Part shown: in pieces, positions 1-9,726 of the stretch
How positions within the stretch are numbered: the first letter of the stretch is position 1
Layout of the letters: the number at the start of each line of letters is the position of its first letter
From: VGBO01 sp964453335
Lineage (GTDB): Bacteria; Actinomycetota; Acidimicrobiia; Acidimicrobiales; CAIXPF01
Direction: 5' to 3'
Assembly: GCA_964453335.1 (NCBI GenBank)
Contig: CAYVOK010000009.1
Coordinates: 1-64,000 of the forward strand
DNA length: 64,000 nucleotides
Program-made: the position numbers and the translations under genes
The notes under the pieces: model-generated
The model's database searches: none
What the model was told of the DNA's origin: nothing
The model's input: the letters and a program-made list of their open reading frames with translations, nothing else

Positions 1-252
1 CCCGCCGTCGGTGGAGATGCTCAACCCGAGTGCGGTCGCCGCGTACACGGTCGATCCCGACGCAAACACCCCGAACACAAAGTCGAATCCGAGTCCGTCG
101 CTGGTGGTTCGGTTGGTGAAGGTGGCCCCGCCGTCGGTGGAGATGCTCAACCCGAGTGCGGTTGCCGCGTACACGGTGGATCCCGACGCAAACACCGCTT
201 GCACGGCGTTGTCGCCGAGTCCGTCGCTGGTGGTCCTGTTCGTGAATGTGTG
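1..252 (-). repeat. 126-bp tandem repeat inside the secreted protein gene
   Basis: The block beginning CCCGCCGTCGG at position 1 recurs at 127, giving a 126-bp period (42 codons). The two copies are nearly identical at DNA level over most of the unit, which suggests recent duplication or homogenisation. More copies may lie beyond the window. Confidence 0.85.
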
Positions 253-378
253 GTTGGACGCCAGGGCGAGCGTTGGCGACAGGTGCAGTGTCGTGAACGA
301 GATCGTGGTCGCCAACGCGCATACAAGCAGCGACGCCCCCGACCGCCGCAGACGCGTACCGAATCGCACGCGCTCCAT
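1..378 (-). CDS. Secreted tandem-repeat (propeller-like) protein, N-terminal part
   Basis: Reading from ATG at 378 down to the window edge gives 126 residues with no stop, so the C-terminal part lies outside. The first ~38 residues look like a Sec signal peptide: basic start, hydrophobic stretch, then LALA. Two copies of a 42-residue unit follow, with the core VYAATALGLSISTDGG followed by ATFTNRTTSDGLG. Such units occur in secreted beta-propeller-like proteins of actinobacteria. It is probably an exported or surface protein of unknown ligand. The repeat class is judged by eye; total length and anchoring cannot be seen. Confidence 0.75.
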   Translation of the reverse strand, partial: MERVRFGTRLRRSGASLLVCALATTISFTTLHLSPTLALASNHTFTNRTTSDGLGDNAVQAVFASGSTVYAATALGLSISTDGGATFTNRTTSDGLGFDFVFGVFASGSTVYAATALGLSISTDGG

Positions 379-541
379 GCTGCGCTGCTGCTCTCCACCA
401 ATCGTGCGTGCAATTTCGGTCCGCATCCAAGAACCATTTCGCTCCGGGGCCCCCAGCTCGCGCGACGGACCTCACCTCGCTCGAGCTCTACGCGACGCAG
501 GTGATGCCCCGCTTCGGGTGAGGGTCGGCCCGTCCCGCCGG

Positions 542-547
542 TAGCCT
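542..547 (+). promoter_or_regulatory. TAGCCT -10 box, leaderless lpdA
   Basis: TAGCCT ends 6 nt before the ATG at 554 and there is no Shine-Dalgarno sequence. A -10 here would place the transcript start at or next to the start codon. Confidence 0.6.
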
Positions 548-553
548 GCGCCC

Positions 554-1930
554 ATGGCCCTGCGGTTCGTGATCCTCGGCGGGGGACCCGCCGGGCACCA
601 GGCGGCGACGTACGCGGCGCGCCTCGGCGCCCACGTGAGCCTCGTCGAACGCGACATCGTCGGTGGTGCCGCCCACCTGTGGGACTGCATCCCGTCCAAG
701 GCGATGATCGCCACCGGCGGGGCGATGGCGTTCCTGCGTCGCTCCGGCGGGTTCGGGCTCGTCGACACCGGCGGGACCGTCGACCTCGACGCGCTGCGGA
801 CCCGCATCGGCGGCATCGTCGACCGGCTCGAGACGAGCACCAGCGACCTGCTGCGCAGCCAGGGCGTCGCGCTCCACCGGGGCACCGGACGCCTCGTCGG
901 ACCGAATCGTGTCGTCGTCGAGACGGCCGAGGGCACCGAGGAACTCGACGCCGACGCCGTCCTCGTCGCTACCGGCAGCCGGCCGCGCATCCCCGACTGG
1001 GCCGAACCCGACGGCGACCGCGTCCTCACGACCCGCGACGCCTACCCGCCCCGCACCCTGCCCGAACACCTCGTCGTCGTCGGCTCCGGCGTGACGGGCG
1101 TGGAGTTCGTGCACATGTTCGCCTCGCTCGGCTCCCGGGTGACCCTCATCGTGTCCCGCCAGCAGGTGCTGCCCGCCAAGGACGCCGAGGTCGCCGCCGC
1201 CCTCGAGGAGAACTTCCTCGCCCGGGGTGTCGCCCTGCTGAAGGGCGCGAAGGCGACCGGCATCGAACGCACGGGCGAAGACGGTGCGGACGCCCTCCGC
1301 ATCCAATGCGACGACGGGCGGATCGTCACGGGCAGCCACGTGCTGCTCGCCATCGGCTCGGTGCCCAACGTCGACGGCATCGGTCTCGACGCCGCCGGTG
1401 TCGGCCTCGACGACCGCGGGTTCCCCGTCACCGTCGGCCATCACCTGCAGACGAACGTCCCGCACGTCTACGTGGCGGGCGACGTCTCCGGGAAGTTGCC
1501 GCTGTCGTCGGTCGCTGCAATGCAGGGCCGCAAGATCGCCGAGCACGTGATGGGCCTCCACGCGCTCGAGCACCGGCACCTCGACTACGACATGGCGGCA
1601 TCGGCGATCTTCACCGAACCGGAGATCGCCGACGTCGGTCTGCCCGAGGCCGAGGCGTTCGCCACCGGCCGGAAGATCCGGGTCACGAAGGTCCCCTATG
1701 CGTCGTCACCGAAGGCGCTCATCGACAACGACACACGCGGGTTCGTGAAGGTCATCTCCGACCCGGTCACCGGTGTGATCCTCGGCGGATCGATCGTGGG
1801 CCGGAACGCGGCCGAGCTGATCTCGGTGATCGCGGTCGCGGTCACGAACCGGCTGCGGGTCGGGGACATCCTCGACTCGCTGCTCGTGCACCCCTCGTTG
1901 TCGGAGCTGCTCGCGGATGCCGCCGAGTGA
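554..1930 (+). CDS. lpdA: NAD(P)H-quinone dehydrogenase, LpdA type
   Basis: 458-residue flavoprotein disulfide reductase fold: FAD-binding GGGPAG near residue 9, a second dinucleotide motif VGSGVTGVEF near residue 180, and a C-terminal dimerisation domain with HPSLSEL. The usual CxxxxC redox pair is broken: in GGAAHLWDCIPSK only Cys45 remains and the first Cys position is Ala40. This matches mycobacterial LpdA (Rv3303c), which lacks lipoamide dehydrogenase activity and reduces quinones with NAD(P)H. It probably acts in redox balance or quinone detoxification. It is convergent with the biotin carboxylase gene, and the two ends share an inverted repeat. Confidence 0.88.
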   Translation: MALRFVILGGGPAGHQAATYAARLGAHVSLVERDIVGGAAHLWDCIPSKAMIATGGAMAFLRRSGGFGLVDTGGTVDLDALRTRIGGIVDRLETSTSDLLRSQGVALHRGTGRLVGPNRVVVETAEGTEELDADAVLVATGSRPRIPDWAEPDGDRVLTTRDAYPPRTLPEHLVVVGSGVTGVEFVHMFASLGSRVTLIVSRQQVLPAKDAEVAAALEENFLARGVALLKGAKATGIERTGEDGADALRIQCDDGRIVTGSHVLLAIGSVPNVDGIGLDAAGVGLDDRGFPVTVGHHLQTNVPHVYVAGDVSGKLPLSSVAAMQGRKIAEHVMGLHALEHRHLDYDMAASAIFTEPEIADVGLPEAEAFATGRKIRVTKVPYASSPKALIDNDTRGFVKVISDPVTGVILGGSIVGRNAAELISVIAVAVTNRLRVGDILDSLLVHPSLSELLADAAE

Positions 1931-1948
1931 CGGCACCGGCGAGCGACG

Positions 1949-1955
<7 letters not shown>
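1924..1955. terminator. Shared hairpin between lpdA and accA ends
   Basis: CGAGTGACG at 1924-1932 pairs perfectly with CGTCACTCG at 1947-1955 across a 14-nt loop. The stem contains both stop codons (TGA 1928-1930, and TGA on minus at 1951-1949), so both proteins end in Glu-stop. There is no T tract, so termination strength is uncertain. Confidence 0.55.
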
Positions 1956-3727
<1,772 letters not shown>

Positions 3728-3732
3728 GCGTA

Positions 3733-4593
3733 ATGAATAGCCGACCCGACCCCCTCGGTGCGAGATCGGGCCTCGAGGCCCCCGCCCGGGCGGCGCTCGC
3801 CGGGACCCGGTTCGCCCGGATCGACTGGGTCGCCGAGATCGGTTCGACCAACACCGTGCTGCTCGACGCCGCTGCGCAGGGGGCACCCGACGGCACCGTC
3901 CTCGTCACCGACCACCAGAGCGCCGGACGGGGGACGAAGGGGCGCACGTGGTTCGACCCGCCCGGTGCGTCGCTGCTCGTCTCGGTGCTCGTCCGGCCCG
4001 CCGTCGCCCTCGAGGCGGTGCACCGCACGACGCTCGCGTTCGGTCTCGCCGCCGTGGAAGCGGTCCGTGACCTCGGTGCCGAAGGCGTCGGGCTGAAGTG
4101 GCCGAACGACGTGTTCGCCGGCGTCGACGGCCCGGACGGACCGCAGGAACGCAAGCTCGCCGGGATCCTCGCCGAGTCGCGGTTGGCGGGCGGCAGGGTC
4201 GACGCCGTGGTGATCGGCATGGGCATGAACGTGCACCGACCCGACGACCTGCCCGCCGACATCGTCGACACCGCGGCGTCCCTCGACCGGCTCGTCGCCG
4301 GCCCCGTCGACCGGTGCGAGCTGCTCGTCTCGATCCTCCGCCGCTTCGAGGTGTGGATCGACCGGATCGGGACGGACGGCGGCCGGAACGACGGCACCGA
4401 CCTGCTCGACGCCTACCGGGCGGCATCGTGCACGCTCGGGCGCACCGTCCGCCTCGAACTCCCCGGAGGAGTCCCCGCCGTCGTCGGACGGGCCGTCGAC
4501 GTGACCCCGGAGGGTCACCTCGTCGTCGAGGTCGACGGAGTGCGCCGCACGTACGCGTCGGCCGACGTGGAACACCTGCGCAACGCGGGCTGA
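3733..4593 (+). CDS. birA: Biotin-[acetyl-CoA-carboxylase] ligase
   Basis: 286 residues. The catalytic domain shows STN (residues 38-40), the biotinyl-AMP loop GRGTKGRTWF (65-74) and KWPNDVF, followed by a small C-terminal SH3-like domain. There is no N-terminal helix-turn-helix, so it is a monofunctional ligase without the E. coli BirA repressor role. It transfers biotin to the carrier domain of acyl-CoA carboxylase, encoded divergently next door. ATG 3733 is the only plausible start; no other ATG or GTG occurs in frame before the conserved region. Confidence 0.93.
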   Translation: MNSRPDPLGARSGLEAPARAALAGTRFARIDWVAEIGSTNTVLLDAAAQGAPDGTVLVTDHQSAGRGTKGRTWFDPPGASLLVSVLVRPAVALEAVHRTTLAFGLAAVEAVRDLGAEGVGLKWPNDVFAGVDGPDGPQERKLAGILAESRLAGGRVDAVVIGMGMNVHRPDDLPADIVDTAASLDRLVAGPVDRCELLVSILRRFEVWIDRIGTDGGRNDGTDLLDAYRAASCTLGRTVRLELPGGVPAVVGRAVDVTPEGHLVVEVDGVRRTYASADVEHLRNAG

Positions 4594-4615
4594 ACCGCTG
4601 CGACGACCCCGTCGC

Positions 4616-4621
4616 TAGCAT
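4616..4621 (+). promoter_or_regulatory. TAGCAT -10 box, leaderless LCP gene
   Basis: TAGCAT ends 8 nt before GTG 4630. No Shine-Dalgarno sequence is present. Confidence 0.55.
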
Positions 4622-4629
4622 CGCCGACC

Positions 4630-5826
4630 GTGTCCGAGTCCGCTCCCGCCGACGTGCCGTTGCGGCGGACGGCGCGGCAGCGGCTCTGCGTCGCCCTCGG
4701 GGTCGTGCTCACCCTGTGCTGCGTCGCGACCGCCGGCGTGGTTGTCGCGGCGGAGAGCACCGCCGGTCGACTGCGGACCGTCGACCTCAGCCGGGCGCTC
4801 GGCTCCCCCGGGGCGGAACTCGGCGACGACGCACCGCGCAACGTGCTCATCGTCGGTGTCGACAGCGCGGATGGTCTCTCGCCCGACGACGACGTCCGGG
4901 CGCAACGCGACGCCGAGGGGCTGAACGGGTCGCTGCGCTCCGACACGATCATGGTGCTGCGCATCGAACCGTCGACCACCTCTGCGTGGATGCTGTCGTT
5001 CCCGCGCGACCTCTGGGTCGAGCTGGGCGACCGCGGGTGGAACGAGAAGATCAACGCCGCCCTCCCGACCGGCGGACCGGAACTGCTGATCGAGACCATC
5101 AGGTCGAACTTCGAGATCCCGATCGACCACTACGTGCAGGTCGACTTCGCCGAGTTCGAACGGCTCGTCGACGCCGTCGGCGGCGTACGGGTGCCGCTCA
5201 CCACCGGGGTGCGCGACGACTACACCGGGCTGCTGATCGAAGAACCGGGCTGTGTCACCTTCGGCGGCGCGCAAGCGCTCGCCTACGTCCGCAGCCGCCA
5301 CTTCGAGTACCTCGACCCCGACACCGGGCGCTGGGTCGACGACCCGACGTCCGACCTCGGCCGGATCAGCCGCCAGCAGGACTTCGTGCGCCGCGCCCTC
5401 GAACGGGCGGTCGAACGCGGGCTGCGCAACCCGGTCACGGCGAAGCGCCTCGTCGACACCGGCCTCGAGGGGATCGTCGTCGACGACGGCCTCGACGCCG
5501 GACGGATCCTCGACCTCGTCACCGCGTACCGGGCGTTCGAACCGTCGCAGTTGCGCTCCTTCTCCCTCCCCGTCACGTTCGACACGACCGCTGCGGGCGC
5601 GTCGATCGTGCGTCTCGTGACCCGCGACGCCGAACCGGTCCTCGGGCTGTTCCGGGGTGCCGTCCGACCCGAGGACGTCCCCGAACCCGTGTCCTCCACC
5701 ACCGCGGTCGTTCGGCCGTCCCCGACGGCCGTCGTGACGTCGGTCCCCGCAACGCCCGCGTCGTCGACGACGGCCCCGCGCTACGGGATCGTGCCCACCG
5801 GCGACGTGTCGACCATCTGCCGCTGA
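4630..5826 (+). CDS. LytR-CpsA-Psr (LCP) family cell-wall glycopolymer transferase
   Basis: 398 residues: a short basic N-terminus, one membrane helix at about 20-42, then an extracytoplasmic LCP domain with NVLIVGVDS, RSDTIMVLRI, SFPRDLWVE, KINAA and YVRSRHFEY. LCP enzymes move polyprenyl-linked glycopolymers onto peptidoglycan (arabinogalactan or teichoic-acid ligation). The C-terminal ~60 residues are Ser/Thr/Pro-rich. GTG 4630 is chosen because a -10 hexamer lies directly upstream. It opens a polysaccharide precursor block, which fits a role in attaching the product. Confidence 0.9.
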   Translation: MSESAPADVPLRRTARQRLCVALGVVLTLCCVATAGVVVAAESTAGRLRTVDLSRALGSPGAELGDDAPRNVLIVGVDSADGLSPDDDVRAQRDAEGLNGSLRSDTIMVLRIEPSTTSAWMLSFPRDLWVELGDRGWNEKINAALPTGGPELLIETIRSNFEIPIDHYVQVDFAEFERLVDAVGGVRVPLTTGVRDDYTGLLIEEPGCVTFGGAQALAYVRSRHFEYLDPDTGRWVDDPTSDLGRISRQQDFVRRALERAVERGLRNPVTAKRLVDTGLEGIVVDDGLDAGRILDLVTAYRAFEPSQLRSFSLPVTFDTTAAGASIVRLVTRDAEPVLGLFRGAVRPEDVPEPVSSTTAVVRPSPTAVVTSVPATPASSTTAPRYGIVPTGDVSTICR

Positions 5827-5842
5827 GCACGCCGCAGGCGCA

Positions 5843-5862
5843 GCGCGGTTGACGGACCGCGC
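5843..5862 (+). other. Small hairpin upstream of ugd
   Basis: GCGCGGT (5843-5849) pairs with ACCGCGC (5856-5862) over a 6-nt loop in the 87-bp space between the LCP gene and ugd. It could be a weak terminator or a leader structure; nothing else supports a role. Confidence 0.3.
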
Positions 5863-5913
5863 CGAGGGGAACATCCGACCGATCGTCCGGGTGGACGACG
5901 GAAGGAGTGACGG

Positions 5914-7191
5914 ATGGCCCGCATCTCGGTCGTCGGCAGCGGATACGTCGGACTCACCACGGGGGCGTGTCTCGCCCACGTCGGTCACGAGGTCACCTGC
6001 GTCGACGTCGACGCCGACAAGATCGCCCGGCTGCGGGCCGGTGAGGTCCCGGTTCACGAACCCGACCTCGACCGGGTGCTCTCCGAGGCCCGGGCGGCAG
6101 GACGCCTCGGCTTCACCGACGACCCGGCCGCCGGCGTGCGCGACGCGGAGTTCGTCTACCTCTGCCTGCCGACCCCGCGCCGAGCCGACGGTGCCGCCGA
6201 CCTCTCCGCCGTCACGGCCGCAGCGACGGCGATCGGACCGGACCTGCGGGCGGGCACGACCGTCGTCACGAAGTCCACCGTGCCCGTCGGCGCCCACGAA
6301 CAGGTCGCGGCGGCGCTCGGCCGCACCGACGTCGCCGTCGTCGCGAACCCTGAGTTCCTGCGGGAGGGTGCGGCCATCAGCGACTTCCTCGGTCCGGACC
6401 GGATCGTCGTCGGATCCCACGACCGGGCCGCGGCCCGTCGGGTCGTCGCGCTGCACGCCCCGGCGGGCGTCCCCGTGGTCGTCACCGACCCGATCTCGGC
6501 GGAGACCATCAAGTACGCATCGAACGCGTTCCTCGCGACACGGCTCAGCTTCTGCAACGGCGTCGCCGCCCTGTGCGAGGCCGTCGGGGCGGACGTCGAC
6601 GACGTGCTCGACGGGATGGGCCACGACCGTCGCATCGGCCACGACTTCCTGCGTCCCGGCCCCGGGTGGGGTGGCTCGTGCTTCCCGAAGGACACCGACG
6701 CGCTCCTCGCCATCGCCGCCGCGCACGGCTACGACTTCGGTCTCCTCCGGCACGCGGTCGAGGCGAACCGTGCCCAGTTCGACCGGGTGGTCGGCAAGGT
6801 CGTCGCCCTCGCCGGTGGTTCGGTCGCCGGCGTGCGGATCGCCGCCTGGGGCCTCACCTTCAAGGCCGACACCGACGACCTGCGTGGTTCCCCCGCCACC
6901 GAGATCCTGCGCCGCCTCGTCGACGCCGGGGCGCGCGTGTGCGCCTACGACCCGACCGTGCGACGACCTCCCGCCGGGCTCGAGGTCGAGATCGCAGACG
7001 ACCCGTACACGGCGTGCGACGGGGCGCGGGTCCTCGTCGTGCTGACCGAATGGGACGAACTGCGCGACGCCGACCTCGGCAAGGTCGCCGAGGTGCTCGC
7101 CGCACGCAACATCGTCGACGCCCGGAACCTCCTGGACCGGGGCGAGATCGCACGACTCGGGTTCACCTACCGCGGCATCGGTCGGGGCTGA
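5914..7191 (+). CDS. ugd: UDP-glucose 6-dehydrogenase
   Basis: 425 residues, the usual UGD length. It has an N-terminal NAD-binding motif GSGYVGLTTG, a central dimerisation domain with NPEFLREG, and the catalytic loop GGSCFPKD whose Cys is the nucleophile. The C-terminal UDP-binding domain carries FKADTDDLRGSP. It oxidises UDP-glucose to UDP-glucuronate with two NAD+. GGAAGGAG at 5900-5907 supports ATG 5914. The next gene, starting 6 nt after the stop, is a UDP-glucuronate decarboxylase-like SDR, consistent with a UDP-xylose route. Confidence 0.95.
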   Translation: MARISVVGSGYVGLTTGACLAHVGHEVTCVDVDADKIARLRAGEVPVHEPDLDRVLSEARAAGRLGFTDDPAAGVRDAEFVYLCLPTPRRADGAADLSAVTAAATAIGPDLRAGTTVVTKSTVPVGAHEQVAAALGRTDVAVVANPEFLREGAAISDFLGPDRIVVGSHDRAAARRVVALHAPAGVPVVVTDPISAETIKYASNAFLATRLSFCNGVAALCEAVGADVDDVLDGMGHDRRIGHDFLRPGPGWGGSCFPKDTDALLAIAAAHGYDFGLLRHAVEANRAQFDRVVGKVVALAGGSVAGVRIAAWGLTFKADTDDLRGSPATEILRRLVDAGARVCAYDPTVRRPPAGLEVEIADDPYTACDGARVLVVLTEWDELRDADLGKVAEVLAARNIVDARNLLDRGEIARLGFTYRGIGRG

Positions 7192-7197
7192 GGGGCC

Positions 7198-8015
7198 GTG
7201 GCGCACGTCGTCGTCACCGGCGGAGCCGGATTCCTCGGCAGTCACCTCTGCGACGCGCTGCTCGCCCGCGGCGACCGCGTCACCGCGGTCGACGACCTGT
7301 CGACCGGCAGACCCGCGAACCTGATCCGCCACGCCGCCGATGCACGGTTCCGCTTCGTCCGCGCCGACGTGACCCGGGCCCTGCCCGTCGACGGCCACGT
7401 CGACGTCGTCGCCCACCTCGCATCCCCGGCGTCGCCGGTGCACTACCGACGACTCCCCGTCGAGACGCTCGCCGCCGGATCGGCTGGCACACGGCGGGCG
7501 CTCGAACTCGCCCGGGAACACGGTGCGCGGTTCCTGCTGGCGTCGACCTCGGAGGTGTACGGCGACCCCGAGGTGCACCCGCAGACCGAGGACTACCGGG
7601 GGAGCGTCGACCCGGTCGGGCCGCGCAGCATGTACGACGAGGCGAAACGGTTCGCCGAGGCCATCACGGTCGCCTACCACCGCTGCCACGGCGTCGACGT
7701 CCGCATCGCCCGGATCTTCAACACCTACGGACCCCGACTGCGCGTCGACGACGGGCGTGTCGTGCCGACCCTTCTCGCCCAGGCGCTCCGGGGCGAACCG
7801 CTCACCGTCGCCGGCGACGGCAACCGGACCCGCAGCTTCGCCTACGTCGACGACGAGGTCCGCCTCCTCCTCGACCTCCTCGAGGTCGACCACACCGGCC
7901 CGGTGAACCTCGGCAGCGACGACGAGATCCGCCTCGCCGACCTCGCCGAACTCGTCCTCGACGTCACCGGGTCGAACTCACCGGTGCACCACGTCCCCGT
8001 GCCGCCCGACGACCC
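7198..8015 (+). CDS. UDP-glucuronate decarboxylase-like SDR, C-terminus lost in gap
   Basis: 272 residues are visible before the N run. Extended SDR features: TGGAGFLGSHL, HLASPASP, STSEVYGDP, YDEAKR (YxxxK) and RIFNTYGPR, the set typical of UDP-xylose synthase. Position right after ugd supports conversion of UDP-GlcA to UDP-xylose. Related enzymes run to about 310-320 residues, so roughly 40 residues are missing. GAGGGG before GTG 7198 serves as ribosome-binding site. A reading frame that continues through the Ns into the next protein is an artefact. dTDP-glucose dehydratase is a less likely alternative. Confidence 0.82.
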
Positions 8016-8115
8016 NNNNNNNNNNNNNNNNNNNNNNNNNNNNNNNNNNNNNNNNNNNNNNNNNNNNNNNNNNNNNNNNNNNNNNNNNNNNNNNNNNNNN
8101 NNNNNNNNNNNNNNN
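8016..8115. other. Assembly gap (100 N)
   Basis: Exactly 100 Ns, a conventional placeholder. The protein before it lacks its C-terminus and the one after lacks about 110 N-terminal residues, so the real missing length is probably several hundred bp. Confidence 0.97.
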
Positions 8116-8883
8116 CACGACCTCGCACACCTCCACGACCCGACACCGTTCACCCGCAACGGTCGGCGGTTCTTCGCCCGGGCACTCGAACACACCGCCG
8201 CCGACGCCGACCTCGTGCTGTGCTCGTCCGAGGCGACCCGCGCCGACTGCGCGGCCGCGGGCATCGACCCGGCCCGCCTCCGCGTCGTCCCCCTCGGCGT
8301 CCGCGTCGCACCGGCCGACCTGGCGACCGTCCATACGGTCACCGCCCGGCACGGTCTGCGCCGGCCCTACGTCCTCGCCGTCGGCACGCTCGAACCCCGC
8401 AAGAACCTGCCCGCACTCGTCGAGGCGTTCCGCCGCATCGACCGGACCGACGTCGACCTGGTGCTCGTCGGGCCCGCCGGCTGGGGTGTCGAGATCGGCA
8501 CGCTCGTCGCACCGCTCGGCGACCGGGTGCACGTGCTCGGGTTCCTGCCGGCGGTCGAACGGGACGCGCTCTACGCCGGTGCGGCGGCCTTCTGCTACCC
8601 GTCCACCTTCGAGGGGTTCGGCCTCCCCGTGCTCGAGGCGATGGCGCAGGGGACCCCGGTCGTCACCTCCCTCGGTACCGCGACGGCCGAGGTCGCCGGT
8701 GACGCCGCCGTCCTCGTCGACCCCCACGACGTCGGCGCCATCGGCGACGCGCTCGCCGGCCTGCTCGCCGACCCCGGCCGGGCGGCCGCACTCGCCACGG
8801 CAGGGGCCGTCCGAGCCCGGACGTTCACCTGGGAACGGACCGCAGCGGCCACCCTCGACGCCTACCGCGAGGCCGCCGGCTGA
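8116..8883 (+). CDS. GT4-family glycosyltransferase, N-terminus lost in gap
   Basis: 255 residues remain, starting at a His-Asp-Leu motif that in the GT4 protein at 18010-19158 lies at residue 114. The GT-B C-terminal domain is intact: VGTLEPRKN, then YPSTFEGFGLPVLEAMAQGTP, in which the Glu residues of the E-x7-E motif contact the sugar nucleotide. The family is retaining and commonly uses GDP-mannose or UDP-sugars. It is a paralogue of the transferase at 18010. Substrate cannot be told from sequence; the precursor genes around it suggest surface glycan assembly. Confidence 0.88.
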   Translation, partial: HDLAHLHDPTPFTRNGRRFFARALEHTAADADLVLCSSEATRADCAAAGIDPARLRVVPLGVRVAPADLATVHTVTARHGLRRPYVLAVGTLEPRKNLPALVEAFRRIDRTDVDLVLVGPAGWGVEIGTLVAPLGDRVHVLGFLPAVERDALYAGAAAFCYPSTFEGFGLPVLEAMAQGTPVVTSLGTATAEVAGDAAVLVDPHDVGAIGDALAGLLADPGRAAALATAGAVRARTFTWERTAAATLDAYREAAG

Positions 8884-8905
8884 GGCTCCGACCGCGCCCG
8901 GTCGC

Positions 8906-8911
8906 TAGCCT
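8906..8911 (+). promoter_or_regulatory. TAGCCT -10 box before the His-rich membrane protein
   Basis: TAGCCT ends 10 nt before ATG 8922. GGAGGGG lies just upstream of the ATG, so the transcript may be leaderless or have a very short leader. Confidence 0.5.
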
Positions 8912-8921
8912 CGGAGGGGTC

Positions 8922-9625
8922 ATGGCACCCTCCACGTCGTCCACCAAGAAGCTCGCGAAGGTCGCACGCAGCTCGAAGGGCTCCTCGCTCCGTCAGCGCA
9001 GCGACCGCACGTACCCGCTGTCGATCGTTGCGATCGTCGTGATCGGCCTCGTCCTCGTCTTCTACGGCCGCAGTCAGCGGGCCAGTGCGCAGGGCATCGA
9101 ACCGCGGGTCTCGGCGGACCACTGGCACGCAGCGTTCGGGCTCTACAACTGCACGACGTTCAACGCACCGTACGCGGACAAGCTCGGCGACAAGGTGGGT
9201 ATCCACTCCCACGGGGACAACATCATCCACATCCACCCGTTCTCCTCGCTCGGCAGCGGGAAGCGGGCGGTGCTCGGCCGGTTCCTCGACGAGGTCGGCG
9301 TGACGGTCTCCGACACGAAGATCACCCTCCCCGACGGCAGTTCGCTCGAGGAAGGCGTGACCGAGTGCGCCGGCGGCGGCACCGGGACGATCGTCCTCGC
9401 CGTGTGGGACAGCGCGGACGACCGCAGCGCCGGACCGAGGTTCGTGACCACCGACATCGAGGACGAGCGGTTCGTGCGCGACCGCATGGCGTTCACGCTC
9501 GCGTTCGTGCCCGCCGGCACCGAGGCCGACATCCCGGCGCCGGAGAGCATCCCGCTGCTCGACCAGCTCACCGATCTCGACCCGGCGACCACCACGACCG
9601 CCGCCGCGGGCGCGACGACCACCAC
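8922..9625 (+). CDS. His-rich single-pass membrane protein, truncated by gap
   Basis: 234 residues are visible. A basic Ser/Lys-rich N-terminus (1-30) precedes one membrane helix (about 32-48). The rest is predicted extracytoplasmic, with a dense His pattern: DHWH (66-69), HSHGD (95-99) and HIHP (103-106), plus two Cys (77, 149). The pattern looks suited to metal binding, but I know of no assigned function. The visible part ends in a Thr/Ala-rich tail entering the N gap; the low-complexity Thr codons may have broken the assembly. It is not a recognised enzyme. Confidence 0.7.
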
Positions 9626-9725
9626 NNNNNNNNNNNNNNNNNNNNNNNNNNNNNNNNNNNNNNNNNNNNNNNNNNNNNNNNNNNNNNNNNNNNNNNNNNN
9701 NNNNNNNNNNNNNNNNNNNNNNNNN
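9626..9725. other. Assembly gap (100 N)
   Basis: Exactly 100 Ns between a Thr-rich coding tail and the first codon of the nucleotidyltransferase. The stop codon of the upstream gene and any promoter of the downstream gene are hidden. Confidence 0.97.
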
Positions 9726-9726
9726 G

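Noticed and set aside
11..544. A plus-strand frame over the left-edge repeats
   Set aside because: The minus frame has a signal peptide and regular 42-residue repeats; the plus frame is its antisense.
4615..7893. A 1092-codon minus-strand open frame
   Set aside because: Shadow of the LCP, ugd and UXS-like genes.
7198..8883. A single 561-codon gene bridging the first gap
   Set aside because: The two halves belong to unrelated families (SDR and GT4) and both are incomplete at the Ns.
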